This document shows positions 13,340 to 26,541 of a stretch of 64,000 bases of DNA, in pieces (the stretch's first letter is position 1; every line of letters begins with the position of its first letter). The stretch is from NCBI GenBank assembly GCA_000310025.1, contig FN648885.1, positions 612,998 to 676,997 on the forward strand, read 5' to 3'. Below the pieces are notes generated by a model. That model made no database searches. It was given only the letters and a program-made list of their open reading frames with translations, and was not told the origin of the DNA. This DNA comes from Ectocarpus siliculosus. Its lineage: Eukaryota; Sar; Phaeophyceae; Ectocarpales; Ectocarpaceae. Position numbers and translations under genes: made by a program.

Positions 13340-14024
13340 TCCGCTTGGGGCGTTTCAGTGGTGTTTACCGTGTTTGCGAGCTTAACGAGCGTTCCCCTGT
13401 TTAAGGCGCTGGTATAATGTACGTGCAACATCGTGTATCTTTCCCGAGGTTTAGGATTTGCACAGGATGCTGTTCTTGAGGTTCAACATAGATCAAGGTT
13501 CGCACGGTGACCATATAACACAGATAGCATCATCGTATTCTCTGGGGGAGATGGAGGAAGTAGGTATGGAACATCAGCAAAGTATCCGGCGAGAACCGAC
13601 CACCCACTGCGGGGGGGGCCCGAGCGACGACGCCTACGTACTGGAATCGTCGAATGCTACCCGGTGGTTTCGACTTGCATCGTTACGGAGATAGCCCCAA
13701 CAAGAGAAAGGGTCATTTTATGCAAGCGGTGCTTCGACCGGCCGATTGCGCAATACTATCGTTCGTGTTTTCACCAACAGAACAGCATTGATCAATAATA
13801 GTGTGTCCGAATGACCTAAACTTTTCGTTACTGCGGAGAATTCATGTTTCGTCGTTTTGTTCTCCTTGCATCGTAATCCCGCATCCATGTCGCCCTAGCA
13901 AACCTGCTCTCCACATTATATTATCAATACAAATAACTGTGCAAGGTGGTGACGCCATAACCGCCGGGGAACTTGCCATCTTGTGGAATTGACTTACGAA
14001 CTAATCCGCCTCGCTCTGCTTTGC

Positions 14025-14260
14025 TCACCGGTACTGGTCCTCTCCATATCGGTTGGCGGCGCCAGCTCTGTAGAGCAAGGTGAGGCACCCTGTGACGTAG
14101 CTCGACTTTATGGCGAGGGCATTCGCCACTTTGTCGATGTCGATGAAGCCGATGAAGCAGTCTGGATCCTCTCCATAGTGAGACAGCAGCCACGCGCTCG
14201 TTTTCTCGTAAGGCTGTTCCCCCCCCCATTTGGACAAGGCGAACGTTCGCGAAATGGGCA
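14025..14260 (-). CDS. Unidentified minus-strand exon
   Basis: A clean reading frame contains EKTSAWLLSHYGEDPDCFIG, then FIDIDKVANALAIKSSYVTG, then a short LYRAGAANRYGEDQYR end, directly followed by a good donor (CCG|GTGAGC, intron from 14024 downward). The upstream border is not fixed; an acceptor-like AACAG precedes PYEKTS at about 14212. Composition and the perfect donor argue for a real exon. No partner exon was found: a following segment at ~13.98-13.92 kb (DGKFPGGYGVTTL) is possible but its phase is unclear. It may belong with the decayed segments at 7.4-13.3 kb. Function unknown. Confidence 0.4.
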
Positions 14261-14299
14261 ATGCAAACCGCGGTCGGTCAACGTTATTACTGTACACAT

Positions 14300-17200
14300 G
14301 TACACCTGGGGGTTTTTCCGGTAAGTACGAAATGGGAATTGCTTGTCCTGCGCTGTTTCCATGTTACTGTAGCTGTGGTGTGCACCTGCCACCCGCACAT
14401 TCACGCTTGTCCCCACCCCTTTCGTCTTTCGGTGAGTGCCGCCTTACTGAACAATCAACCGGAGCATCGGCAATAAAGGTCACTCACGTGCTCCTGGCGC
14501 GCCGGACTTTCGTTCTGACCACCACCGGCTTTCCTCGCCTTAGCACCTGCCTCAGGCCGGCGCGAGGCCGATCCGCTGGGGCGGTGTTTCCTCCTATGTG
14601 GTCAAGACGTAAGGAATTCGCAAGTTTCATTGAGACGGGACGACACAACTGATGTCAGACTCGCTACAGCATCGTTTCGAACCACCAGTGGATGCACCTA
14701 TTAGCTTCCTCACATAGCTTTGCCACAGAACCATTCCCTGTTGCCACTACTGTAGGTTCGCTGTTGTTGTGGCTGACAGTGGGTAGTTGCCTGAGCTGGA
14801 CGTGGTTTCCCCGTCGAGGTACAGACTTATATCGCAGCCACGTCTCTTTTAGATGACCAGATCCCATGTTGGAAGCTGTGCTCCATTTATTTTTGGTTTG
14901 TTCTTTTACCCCTCGCGAGCAAAATTTTGCTCATGGCACTCAGTGAGCATCACTGGTAAAAAAAAAAACGGTTCGCAAGGGAGCACAAATAGGTCTCGCT
15001 TAGACTATTGCTCTGGTTCAGAGTATATTGTCCACGTTACGCACAATGACATGAGCCTGTTAGCTCGTCCTTATTCTGCTGTTCTTCTGGCATATATCTG
15101 TTAAGTTGCAATACACAAAAACTCCCCACCAGCCAAGAGCCGTTCGAAGCGCTTGTGCACCCATCCGAGAGCAGTTGGTTTGAATAGACGGTGCAAAAAT
15201 CCCAGTGACTGTCGACATACATCGTCAGTCACTGCAAGAGGACGAAAACGATACAGCAAGTGCATCCTTCTCGCGCACTCAGAAGCAATGCCGGAGAGCC
15301 ATATCTTCGAGGAGAGCGTTGAGAGAGAGCGCTGTGGGTTCAAGAGGAGAACTACCAACAGCTACAGAAGTGGTCTCTAGGCAACGTTCTTCGGTGGTTT
15401 CCGCTAAGCCCGTGCGTCCCGGACGATGTAGTGTTTGAGGTGACATCCCTCTTTGAAAGGAACTCATGTACACCGTATGACGTAGGAAAGGCTAGATACC
15501 TGTTATTGTCTCTTCCGGCGTCATCCATAGGGATTGCTGCTCCGTCCTTGCCCGTCGGGAAGATAACCCGTCGCAGGCACCAGCGCAGGCACCTGGTATC
15601 TTTATGTCTGTGAGCGATCGTGTTCGCGACAGCCCGCCCTTGGTGCACGAGATCGGGGAGTATCGCGGAGGTGTACACGCCCGATGAACAGGACAAGGGA
15701 AAGAATGGGACACAGGAAGGGATGAACCAGTGGTAGCAGATGTGGTGTGTGCAAATAGGAGGTTGAGGGCTGCACCGGTTTGTCGTTCCTTTCCGGATTC
15801 AAGCCAACCGGCGAACATTACACCGCTCATGTAGTTCAGAAAATTGCAAGCTTTGTAAAACCACGATAATACTAATACTGCTGTAGATTAGCGTAGGTCA
15901 AGTATTGGGTCCTACTCTTTTCTTCTCCCATTCCTGGACTGTAATATTGCGTTTCCTTCCCAAATTGCTCTATAATAACTAGACCTCACTATTGCCCCTC
16001 AATTGTTTTTTGAGAGCTGCGAGCGGGAGTCAAACAGAAGGAGTTCCTCCGCGGTACATATCAACCTTGCATTTTATCACGCACTAGAAGAACGGTTGAG
16101 ATGTTCTCCCCTCACCCTTCCTATCGATCAAGCGCATTTCACCTTGCAGAGTCCGTTGCTTCTTTGTTTTACAATGACAGCTTTTTATAGATAATAATGC
16201 GATCGGTTTTAATAGGAAAAACCGCGTTGACGTGTTTACAGTAGCAGCAGTAAAGAGAAAAAAAACTGCTTTAATTTAGTCTGTGTCGGCGTACAACAAC
16301 AGAAGTACTGTAGTCCCCTTTGGACATCGCGCAGTAGGTTATGTTGGCCCTCGGCTCTTACACACGGGTGGAGAGCAAGGCGTACAATCCAACGTGAGCT
16401 AAGCTTTTGCGCAGCGGAGCAGCGTGTGTCACGACGAGAGCGTGCAGAGGCAACGTAGTAACTGCTCAATCAAGGTCAAGCCAAGATCTTTTTTGTTGTG
16501 TTGATGCCGTTCTTCTCCCTTTCAACCGGGCGACAACGTCAACTTACTGCTGCATCCGTGTTGGGTGGACTACCGAATAACAAAGGTCAGTGAGTTGATG
16601 TATCGCGTGTCGTGTGGAGCCTTCACTGCCGCGGCATGGGCCGGTGGAAGTCGGGGCATGTCATTAGTAGAAAAAAAAGTAGCGGTACCCAAGGCGGTGT
16701 ACTGCTGTACAGCATTGCTGTACACTGCTGTAATCCGGCTGCAGACCGCAGACTGCAGCGAGAGTTTCGAATGCCTCCAAAACCGTTTGGAAACACCCGC
16801 GGCCACCGAGTTTGTTTCGCCGCACACCACCTCAACCACACACGTGTTCTCTCGTGCTGCGTTTGCTGCCCTCTGTCCTCCTCTTGCTGTGTGGTCACTC
16901 GTCCGCCATCTTGTGAATACTTGCCACGGTGATCTGGAAAGGCGTTTCTCTACGATCGTCTTGTTGATAGCGCCCTGTTGGACTCGGTGGAGACGGCGCC
17001 ACGTGTGCTAACAGCTACTGGTAAAACTGTGCTGCTGCATGAACGGCCCAGCGCATTTGGATCATGACGGCGACAGGAAACAGGGAGGTCCACAACCTCT
17101 TGTCTATCATGGTGGTGCTCTTGCCTGCGACGTGGAGCCTCCTCATGCCACCGACATGTTTTCCGAGCCGGTTTTGGGTTCCGAGGTGAGAATGTTGGGT

Positions 17201-17800
17201 TGGTCATCAGTTGTCAACAATCAAAATCTTTGCGATCTGACTTGACTCCTTGCTGCCAATCGACTTTTTTCGTCTTTTCGTATCCTGGCACGAAGCAACG
17301 GCCACTGCACCACAGAGTAGTGGCGCGTGGTGTCTACTGCAGTCCTAGAGTATGTGGCATGTCGGGCAGTTTCTCCAATACCGAACACGAATCAAAGCAC
17401 GCTGATGCTTTCCACGAAGGGCGAACTCGGTGTCAATCAACTCCTCCGGGACCGTACACTTCGAAGTGCTACTTGCAGGCGTTGTCACTGCTGCGTGGTA
17501 GCATTCTCACCCGAACTTCTGCTCCATACCTGTAGAAGGGGTTCTTGTGTGTGGGGTTGCTTTGTTGGTATCACTTTCCGCTCTCTGTCTTCCCTGAATT
17601 GTGTTTCGATTTTCATGGCGTCATCACGGCGTGCATCCTTCGGGGCAACCCAGACACTGGCCTGTGTCCCTGCGGCTGGGCAGACTGGCACTCGTTAGAT
17701 TGGGTAATACAGCAGTACTCGTTTGAGTTAGAGTGCCAACACCGCTCGACCCTGTCGTGTGTTTTGACCTTCTCTTCGTGCGTAAAGACATGCGCAAGTC
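14300..17800. other. Intergenic or 5' region of the Mpv17-like gene, no confident gene
   Basis: Short open frames on both strands without recognisable domains. A protein-like minus frame at 15.36-15.12 kb (LGFLHRLFKPTALGWVHKRF) and a plus frame at 17.04-17.19 kb ending at a possible donor (GAG|GTGAGA) could be exons of unknown genes or a 5' leader exon of the gene at 17810. Three copies of CTGCTGTA/TACAGCA-type motifs cluster at 16696-16735. Confidence 0.3.
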
Positions 17801-17809
17801 GCCCCCAAG

Positions 17810-20800
17810 ATGCGATGCCAGGGGGAGTGCGGCACCACTCGTGCTGCTACTGCTGCTGCCAATGCTAGCCGCCAAGCCTCGTGGGGGGTAGGTGTGTCAT
17901 CGTGGGTTGCCGGAGCAACTTCTTTTTCCCGATCGGCGATACACGCATCCACTCCGGAAGGGGTAGGGGCTTGGTGGAATGGCAGCAGCTCAGCAGGCGG
18001 GGGCGCGGGCGGGGGCGGCGGCAACAACGGCACCGACGGGGGCGCTTCAGCAGGGGGGGCAATGGGGGAAGGAGACGACGCTAAGGGGGCCTCGGATATG
18101 AATGCGTGCAGCACTCAGCATCGAGATAGGGGTGAACGGGCGTCTTCAACGGTTGACATGAGTGGTGGGGAGCCGAAGAAGAGCGCAAGTTTCGGGCCGT
18201 GGGTGTGGCTGTCGGCGATGTGGGGCATGTACGCGGCGTGGCTGAGGCGATCGCCGTTGGTGGCGAAGGCGGTGACGTCGGGGGTGTTAGGTCTCAGCGG
18301 GGATATGGCGGCACAGTTCTTCGAGTTCCAGCAGAAGGCTGAAAGCGGACGCCGAGGGCCGTTCTTGAAGGTGAATGAGTGGCGCTCAGTTGTAATTTCG
18401 ACGTGACCGTTGACCTGTTGCCTAGCGCGTTTGAGGTCACTCGACGGATACAGTTTTCTTGTCGCGAGCATGGCAGATAGTCTTCGCAAGTTGAAGCCAG
18501 TCCTCGCGTTATGGCTAGGAATGAACTTGGCGGTGCACATTGCTCCACACACTCGAACCTGTCCCCACGACCGGAGGGAGAAGGGCATACTCATTGCATC
18601 GCTCAAACACTGCTGTTAGGCCTCAAGATTACCCCGCTACCGACCAAAAGAGAAGATCATACATAGCAAACACCCAAAAAGACATGTCTTTTTTCATGAC
18701 TCGGTAGCCGAAATATTATACACTTGATTTAGAATATAAGCGCGGAACGAAACTCTGGCTCCAGATGGAGAGTTGAATCGTCATGCTCCGCGGCACTTGG
18801 ATATAGACCATACTCAAGGGATCACCAGGACCACCTTTTGTCCTCCGTCGTCTCGAAGGACGAGAGAGGGACGAGAACACACGGTTTTTTGAGTGCTTTG
18901 GTCCGTCACTCGATTTTTCTCCCTTTAAGTCAATAATCTGTTCCTGGTGATCTCTACCTGGTTCTATGCACATTTCTGTACACATTTCTGTGCACACAGC
19001 ACAAAAACCGCACCCCACTCCGAGATACCTTCTGTCTAGGGGCGCGTCCCCCCGTTTGGGCTCTCATGGGCACAAGTTCTAGAGATGATCGCCCAGAAAA
19101 ACAAGGCCGAAAAATAAGAGAGCGTATGCTTCTTTCAAGCTTTCGTTGGTTCACGGGGCCTGTTGGGAGCGCACCGGAGACACGATTGGACATTTGCACG
19201 AAGGCCCTCGAGGACAAAGACTACCTTGCCTTGCAGCTAGAGTGCGGAGCCCACGCTGAGACACTGAAAAAGGCATCCACGGCCAAGCGGTGTCGACATT
19301 CGTTGCTTCGAAACGGGGGCACATGACACATCCTGAAAACAAAGAACATGCCGAAAATCACACTTCATATTCGAGATTGGTTTCACCATTCTCCCGCCAT
19401 CTACAAACTGCCACGGGTGATCCTGAGCACATGCACCGCTAGCCCTGCACACACTGATCCTCGGAAGCTATAAACGTCACTCTTCCTCGATGAACTGGTC
19501 CCGATATGTGCGTGAGTGTGTTTTGGTGGAAGCAGCAGATTTGAGTTGGCTGGAGAAGCGGCTGCAGGCTCCAACTTCAAGCTTTTTCGAAACCACGCTC
19601 GCACGTGTTTTGAGATCAATTCATCTAGGGCAAACAACGTAAAGTGCTTCGAGAATCATTGTGAGTTGGGCTAAATAGCGACGCATGTGCTCAGGATCGC
19701 CTGTGGGACATTGTGGGCGGCGGCAGAACGGATAGAAACAGCGCCAGGAACTGCCTCTGATGACACCGACTTTTTTTCGGTTTATTTTCCCTCCGCTCTC
19801 ATGCGCATATGTATGTTCCGACTTTGCTCTGCTGTGAATGCATACATGTCTATGCGTTAGTGCTCCAGCTGATGGGCTATGCTAGTTCGCCCGATCCGCC
19901 GGTGTAGTGCACATGATCCTTTGCCGGTGGGCCCGTGGCTGTGTGTATTGTATGCAGAGCACGTTGTATTTGTACGCTTTGGGGTTGTTGACAAAGTTTA
20001 CAAGTGGAGTCGTGTTTTTTCAGCGTTTTGATGACTTAGCCACCTGTTTTAGGGAGTGTTGATTGGTTACTTTGAACTGGCTCTAGTCTGTTGGGCTACC
20101 GAACACGGACACTTTTTTGGCCCAATAAAAATGTAATCTCAAGGTCTATGTGTGTGTTGTTGTACACTGTGACAGCACCACGATGCACAGCTGGTCACCA
20201 ACCAACATTGACGTTGGACCGCATCTGATTTCGCAACGCAACATTGACCCCCCGTTGCAAAACGTCACATGTACTGTACGCAAGGCCAGTCTGCCGTCCA
20301 TATTGGCCTCTCCTGGATGCTACTGTACACTCAGATCCATGCCATCATGGCACCAGGATACTCGCCGCCTACATCGGCACCTCTGCTTTGGGCATTGACG
20401 CAGGAATCCCATGTTGTTGGGTATTTGCAGAGGGCAGTACTTTGAAGCTGACCGTGTTTGTGCGCCGGGTCTCTTGATGCGCATGAAGCGCACCCTAGTA
20501 ACGTCATACGCATTTTCCATATCGCTCGTAAGACCTCCCTGCACGTAACATTCCGTGCGACTAGGGGGGAGTTGAGCAGAAGCTTCGTCCTGCACAAATC
20601 GTCCCAACATGCAAACCCACCTCCCAGTACTCACGAAGGCAAGGCGCCAATTCCTGCCTCCCATTGCTGCTTCGCTCACCATTCCTCAGAACAACCGCCG
20701 ATTAACCGCCGTGGCTATCGATAGCATACTCATCACTGGCCCGGCGCTTCACGCGCTTTACGGGTTGTTGGAATGCCTCATTCCGACGGTGGGGGGAGGC

Positions 20801-21576
20801 TTCGTCCCCGCCGCGTTGCACGTTGTAATCGACACCTTCGTCTTCGACCCGATGTTTGTGGCGTCGTTTTTCTGCGTCACGGGAATGCTTGAGAGTCGAC
20901 CTCTCAGGAAAAGTATCCTGCCGGCCTTGCGGAGGTGAGACAGCGGAGTGTGTGCTTGCCGACGTGTACGGGCGAAGGCGCCTTTTCTTTCGTGGGTTTC
21001 GCTTTCGTCGTCTACAAGTGGCGCGATGTCGCGTGTTTTTTCGGTGCTCGAGTCTGGTCGCTTTGAACACCTTCCATGCCGTTGTGATGTTCCAGGTACA
21101 AGGCAGCAGGCTTATTTCCCCACGACGTTTGGCGGTTCAACGTTAGCGTATGACAGACCCGGATCCGTAGCGTATGGGCTTTGGGTGTTCAGTGAGAGGA
21201 TTTGAGTGTGAACCGTGCTAAGTACGTGGCGCGCTCTTGTGTGGAACAGGCGGCGCATTGTTCTGAAAGGCTTGAAACCCCTGAATCAATAATACCTCTT
21301 GAAGGGTCGTCTCGACACACACTGCAGATCACCCGACCGCCACCACCCCCGATGCACCAACGCGTCCGTTCGATCGCATAACACAGAGAGTTCTGGCCAG
21401 CGGTGCAAGGATCATGGCTGGTGTCCTTGTTGTTCTGCCCTCTCCAGTTCGCCACTTTCCGATACCTTCCCCTAGAATTCCGGGTACTGTCAGTGAACGC
21501 GTGCGACATCGCTTGGACGTCCGTCATGAGCTACTTCAGCCACAAGGCGGTCCCTGCGGAGGGAGTGTTGGACTGA
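17810..21576 (+). CDS. Mpv17/PMP22-family integral membrane protein
   Basis: The family comprises small four-helix membrane proteins of mitochondria, peroxisomes and plastids, thought to act as channels or in organelle homeostasis. Exons: 17810-18370, 20690-20934, 21387-21576. Borders are AAG|GTGAAT, CTCAG|AAC, GGAG|GTGAGA and CACAG|A, and phases 0 and 2 match. About 331 residues. Residues 1-125 are a Gly/Ser/Ala-rich low-complexity leader that may include a targeting signal. The domain starts with WLRRSPLVAKAVTSGVLGLSGDMAAQ (family W-x-L-x(4)-P..TK..TSG...GD..aQ), then ITGPALHALYGLLE (family GP..H.WY), FDPMFVASFF, and the signature end FWPAVQGSW...FRYLPLEFRVLSVN. The start is the first ATG after an in-frame stop; an upstream leader exon cannot be excluded. 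Exact subfamily (Mpv17, PXMP2 or Sym1) is not resolved. Intron 1 is 2.3 kb and holds an inverted-repeat element. Confidence 0.88.
19411..19706. mobile_element. ~300-bp inverted-repeat element (MITE-like) in intron 1 of the Mpv17-like gene
   Basis: Left end CCACGGGTGATCCTGAGCAC and right end (reverse complement) CCACAGGCGATCCTGAGCAC match at 17 of 20 positions and extend to CATGC. No coding potential inside. Target duplication not evident. Confidence 0.55.
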
Positions 21577-23160
21577 GGTCGGTTGCAAACCAGCGGTAGG
21601 GGGCCGAAAGGGGCCGGCAAAACAGCAGCGCTAGTTTGCAACACAGGCAACATGGTTAGAGCGGTGACAATGGAAATCGAGATGGCAGAGGTCCCGAGCG
21701 GTGAATTGCAACAAGGGCGAAGTTGAGTGGTTCCATACCCCATGACGTCGTACGTGTTTTAGGACGTGCACCGTTGTATTTTTAGTCCCCTCAAATTTTA
21801 CATTCGCCCGCCTAGAGGTCTCGGCGATGCCGTCAGGTCGACAGTTGCAGCATTAGCGTAAGAATTTTGTCGTCAAGAGCTGTGTAATATTCCACTTTGT
21901 TGTATGTCACGTTTCTAATCCCCGCGATACATTCGTCTTGGCAGCTGCAAGGGTCCGCAGCAACCCTCCTTGTGTGATTAGCATAGTTTTGTTCAACGCC
22001 AGCCGTTTTGGCCCTATTGGAGTTTCCGCCGTGGCGCTGCTAAGAGATGTATGTATATAGTTCGTGTACTGTAGACAATGCATGTTCCAGCCTACCTTAA
22101 AATTGTGAAGGACTCGAGAGGATGGATGGATTGCTTGTCGATCGACTATAGGGGGGTTACAGTTTTGCACCTTGTAAGTAATCCGCGAGAAATTTTTGCT
22201 ACATTTCGTTAGGAGTTCCAAGGGGGAGAATATGTTCGCACGTTCCACAGGAGAGAACGTATCTAATTTCAAACAATTGAGAAGACGGTATAAAGTCGAG
22301 CCTTGTGTGTAGTTGAGATTGGCCAAGCGCTTGCCTCAGGCGCGAAACGCATCGGGAACTCAACTAACCCCAAGATAGTTAGCTTGAACGGGCACGATCT
22401 TGGACGGGCACGTCGTCCGAATACCGTCTGCCACGGTTCAGTTCCAATACCAACCTGAGGGTGAATTTGGGCACTCTCTCGACGGCGCGATTTAGAGACT
22501 TTGAGCCAGATTAACTGTTACCAAGTACTCCGGAGTGCTTGGTTTGTGACATCATTGACACCAGATACATTAATTGTGGTGGTTCCAAGGAGAAGCCCCA
22601 TCAAACCAGCGACGGTTCTTCAGAACTCTGCCTTGCGATCACTCCCCGCGGAACGAACTTGCAATGTTCTGCAGTTCACACGCACAGGCCATGCTCGCAA
22701 CAGTGCCATATTGTTTCGCGTGAAACCGAACCCGGTTTACGGGGGTACTGCAAATATGATCCGGTCAAATTGGTCGCCTCCTTATTCCATGCCGTCACGT
22801 TCTCTCTACATACGTCCAGCTTCTTGTACCAAAATATATTGCAGTCGTCTGAAACGACCCCACACTACGTTCAAGCCTGTCTGGCTACCATCAGTTCAGG
22901 CACGAGTGCCGTCACAATTTTTTACCTATACATTGTAGCATACCCCAATGGCACAGCACCACGCCCCTTCCCGCCCAACACAATGATTGCCCACATTATG
23001 TAGGAGAGGGCCAGTTAAGCGGAGCGTGACTGTTACTATTTACAGAAAGACACCTTTCCCGACACAACCAGGCTGAAGCCAGATCAATACGTGTGTCGCG
23101 TCACCAGGTACATATGCACGACCATGCACTTGAGGTGAACACTTTCAACCAGGTACGACA
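21577..23160. other. Downstream of the Mpv17-like gene, no gene seen
   Basis: Open frames of up to ~150 codons occur on both strands (22.5-23.0 kb plus, 21.9-22.3 kb minus) but show no motif, no biased composition and no splice pairing. Confidence 0.4.
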
Positions 23161-23164
23161 ACGG

Positions 23165-26100
23165 TCATCGCTTTCCACCCCTGTTGGGTGGAGGGGAAGA
23201 CTGCGTCTTTTCTTGGGCCGCCTTCCACTTGGCCTCCGACTCCTTGAGCCTCTGCTGCCGGCTCTTCTTCCGTTCCTCCTGCCAGCGCCACGTGAAATGC
23301 CAAGGACCGCAGATGAGCTGAACAGCAGTGATCTCGCGCAACACCAGCCTGGGCTGTTTGATCAAGCTGAAGTATATGCATTGCGAAACGTTCGCCCTAC
23401 AGCAGTCGCGCAGTGATCCGCACGATGAGCGAAAATCTAACTGCTGTGTCACGTACAGTTAATCAGGCGGGTGTTCAACAGGCCAAGCGGAAATAATAGC
23501 TACGTTCCTGTTTTACTGGTTTCTTTCGGCTTCAGCTACAGTAGCCTCGTACGATAGTGCCGACACCGTGTTCGCAGGAGAGACACGGGCGATAGAGGCT
23601 CAGCTGTTTGAAAAACGAAAAACACTGCGGCAACCAACTTACGGCAATAAAATCATCTCGTTTAAAGTCGTCAAGTGTACAATCGTACCTCAGCGTGTGA
23701 CCAACAGAGAGAGTAACGGTCTTTTCATCGGGTTATGCGCGTGTATGCACATTTCTTCTCTCCGAAGAGATGCTACTGTTGTTTCTGCCGCAGAAGCCTT
23801 GGGCGCCAATTGTGTACGGCATGCTGCAGGCAACGTGCTTGGCTGGTAACTTAGGAGATTAATGGGATCCAAAAAGCAATGTGGGACGACCGTGAGACGT
23901 GCTTTGCCAGAAACAAGAAATCGCGGTCAAAGAGACAGCACCGACATCAGTCACAGCGTTAAGGGTTTCGGCTTTGCATAAAAGGAAGTAGATGAAATGA
24001 GTAAACCCTCCCCTAGAGAGTGTACAGCAGTCACTGCCGGGTCGGCCTTCCTCGCCACTTGCGAGCATCACCGACGGCCCTGTACAACAAACTATCACGA
24101 CTATTCCATCCGGCGTGTGCAAGGATGCGCAGTGATCTACATATATACTCTACAATTCCTCTTTTCTGTCGGGGGCTCCGCTTTCACGTGCAGCTCGGTC
24201 GGCATTCCAACAGTCGGATAGCATGATGCTCATTTTTGCGTGATGGCGACAGCAGGGGGGGCGGCGGTGTGTGCGTGAATGTTCTCACTTGAGAGGGAAG
24301 GACCGCTGGAACTTTCTAGGGGCAAAACAAAAAACAAACTGCGGCAGGCGCTGCAGAGGATATCTTATACGCTACATGTAATCACGGACCCCATTCTACG
24401 ACTGTACTATTGCATCGCCCCGGTGATGACACACGAATGGTCCCTGATGGCATACATCATGGCCCAGCAGCCATGTGCAACACACCCTTCAGTGCACTGG
24501 AACCAGCCCGTACCTTGGTATGATTTTTCATGCGATCAAAACCAATTTCTATTTCTCCCCCGCCTTCTTGGCAATATTCTACTTCGGCTGAGTCTTACGG
24601 CGTGATTTTTTCTGGATTGGATTTGGGGGGGTGGTCCTTTTCTGAGCCAAAAAAATAATTTGGGGGTCTTCCGGGTAGGAAAAAGGCGATTTCCAACAGC
24701 CCAAAATCCAACAGCGCAGTTTCCAAGAGCGATTCCGGCCGGCCTGTTAGAAAATTGACCCATTTTCCAACAGCGATCCTGTTGGAATATCGCTGTTGGA
24801 AATGGGGGGGGTACCCCCCGGTCACACCCCGATCGTGCCAGAACGAGAAACTACACCGTCTGCTGGCCAAACAGAGGCCAGTATCATAACGTCATGCACA
24901 AACCCTCAGCAGTTCTAAAATTCAGGGCGTTCTGCGCCGTGTTGGCCGCACACGAGCCGAAAACGTCAGCCCTGCCACATTTCTCTGCTGACGTTCTTGC
25001 CTATGGGCCGAAAAGAGCCGATTTTGCGCCTGCTGCATGTGTGACCAGTTCAAAACGCATGCCAGAGAGAGGCCTTAAGCCGTCGACATCCACAAACTGC
25101 AGCCAATGGCGTGTGTTCATACTCATACCCTCTGCTCGTGTACCAGAAACAGAGCGTGTTGTCCAGTTTTGAATGCACACGGCCTGCAAACGTGAACCAA
25201 AGTGTGTTGCGGTGTTGACTTTTTGGTCTTTTTTCTTGTTCCGCCGCGTGTTTGCTCCGTGTGTCACCCGCGACCAATCAAAGACGCATGCCAGAGAGAG
25301 GTCTTTGGCCGACGACATCCACAAACAGCAGCCAGTGGCGTGTGGTCATACACATACCCTTTGCTCGCGTCCCAGAAACAGAGCGTATCGTCCAGTTTTG
25401 ATTGCACACGGCCTGCAAACGTGAATCGAGGTGTGGTTCGGTGTTGCCTTTTTTGGACGTTGCTTTTTTTTTCTGCCGCTTGCTCTGAGTCGAGTGTGAT
25501 CAATGTACAACGCATGCCATCAGAGAGAGGCCTTTGGCCGACGGCATCCACAAACTGCAGCCACTGGCGTGCGATGATACGCATGCCCTGTGCAGGCGAC
25601 CCATAAACAGGGCTCTCTGTGTCTTGTTGGCCGCACACGAGCAAAAACCGTGTACTGAAGCATGTTGTGACCCACAAGAACATGAATCAGCCTCTTTTTT
25701 CCCTTAAAAAAAAAAAACCTTTTTTCCCTTCAAAAAAAAATATACCTCGAGGAACCGTATGACGGTCGTTTGGATCTTGACATTTATTTCCGTGAGGTCA
25801 TTCCCCCCGACCGAGAGAAAAAAAAATCTCCGAAATAATGACGCCGTACGACTCAGCCTTCGTGCCAGGCTGTCGTCAATTTAGAATTTTTGCTCAGAAC
25901 ACGACGTACATGGCAACACTTAGCTGAGTGCTGTTCGCCTTCATTGCCGGGGCCATGTGGTTACCACCTGGTATGTCGCCCCTCGTCTGCACACGACAAC
26001 AAGTTGTAGCGTGGAAGGAAGTTCACTGTAGTGCACTACAGAGTACATCGTCTATATATATGCATACGGTGGTACCAGTGACATCACCCCCGCTCAGCGC

Positions 26101-26541
26101 AACACACCATGCGAATGCGGCAGTGTTATCATACCCCTGGTTATCACTTACCCTTGTTCATGGCTGCCGAGATCTTTACTTTATCACCCGGGCTACGGGC
26201 TACAAGAAAAAAGAGGCGATGTCCCGGGGCGCCGGGGTGTGTTATCTTACATAAGCGTTACGACAACCATTGCAACCCATGGAATATCCAGAAAATATCT
26301 TCTCGTGGTCTTTGATGCACCTGAGCACCGCAGATTTTCACTCAGAGCATCAGTCAAGATCGCAAGGTAGGTACATGTAGGTAGATGTTCGATTGGCTTG
26401 CGGAATATCGCTACTGTTTGGCAAAAAGACGAAGTACTGTATCAACTTGAACGACGGACCCAATTCGGTACTCACGTAGTCTTTCGTGGTCTCCGCCTGG
26501 TGCGTCTTGGAGCGTTGCGCAGACGACAATTTGCTTCCCAT
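23165..26541 (-). CDS. Tentative two-exon small protein, N-myristoylation-like start
   Basis: Exon A is 26541-26476 on the minus strand. It starts ATG GGA AGC and encodes MGSKLSSAQRSKTHQAETTK plus D-Y, followed by a strong donor (TAC|GTGAGT). MGSKLS fits the MGxxxS/T myristoylation pattern. Exon B is 23317-23165. After a GTTCAG acceptor it encodes GPWHFTWRWQEERKKSRQQR, a charged helix and a PPPNRGGKR end with a TGA stop. Both borders are phase 0. Joined they would give ~72 residues, but linking them over 3.2 kb is inference; further exons may lie between, or they may belong to different genes. No family recognised. The intervening region holds the 228-bp tandem array. Confidence 0.25.
24600..24825. 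repeat. Short-repeat block built on TTCCAACAGCG
   Basis: Five variants of (T)TCCAACAGCG or its reverse complement lie within about 130 bases, ending in a hairpin whose arms are TTTCCAACAGCGAT and ATCGCTGTTGGAAA. G-runs flank it on both sides. It looks like the end of a foldback or MITE-type element; no boundaries with target duplication seen. Confidence 0.5.
24940..25650. repeat. ~228-bp tandem repeat array, about three copies
   Basis: The unit carries CGCATGCCAGAGAGAGG, then a CATCCACAAACTGCAGCCA block, CATACCCTNTGCTCG, CCAGAAACAGAGCGT, GTCCAGTTTTGA.TGCACAC and GGCCTGCAAACGTGAA. Copies begin near 25057, 25285 and 25513, a spacing of ~228 bp; the third is shorter. A GTTGGCCGCACACGAGC motif lies at both outer ends of the array (24947 and 25627). 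Copies are ~85% alike. No coding frame is kept in all copies. Confidence 0.85.

Noticed and set aside
17728-18114. Pro-rich minus-strand frame opposite the Mpv17-like exon
   Set aside because: Shadow of the GC-rich Gly/Ser leader on the plus strand.
19066-19326. 86-codon plus-strand frame with a helical segment
   Set aside because: Lies inside the Mpv17-like intron, has no domain and does not fit the intron phase.
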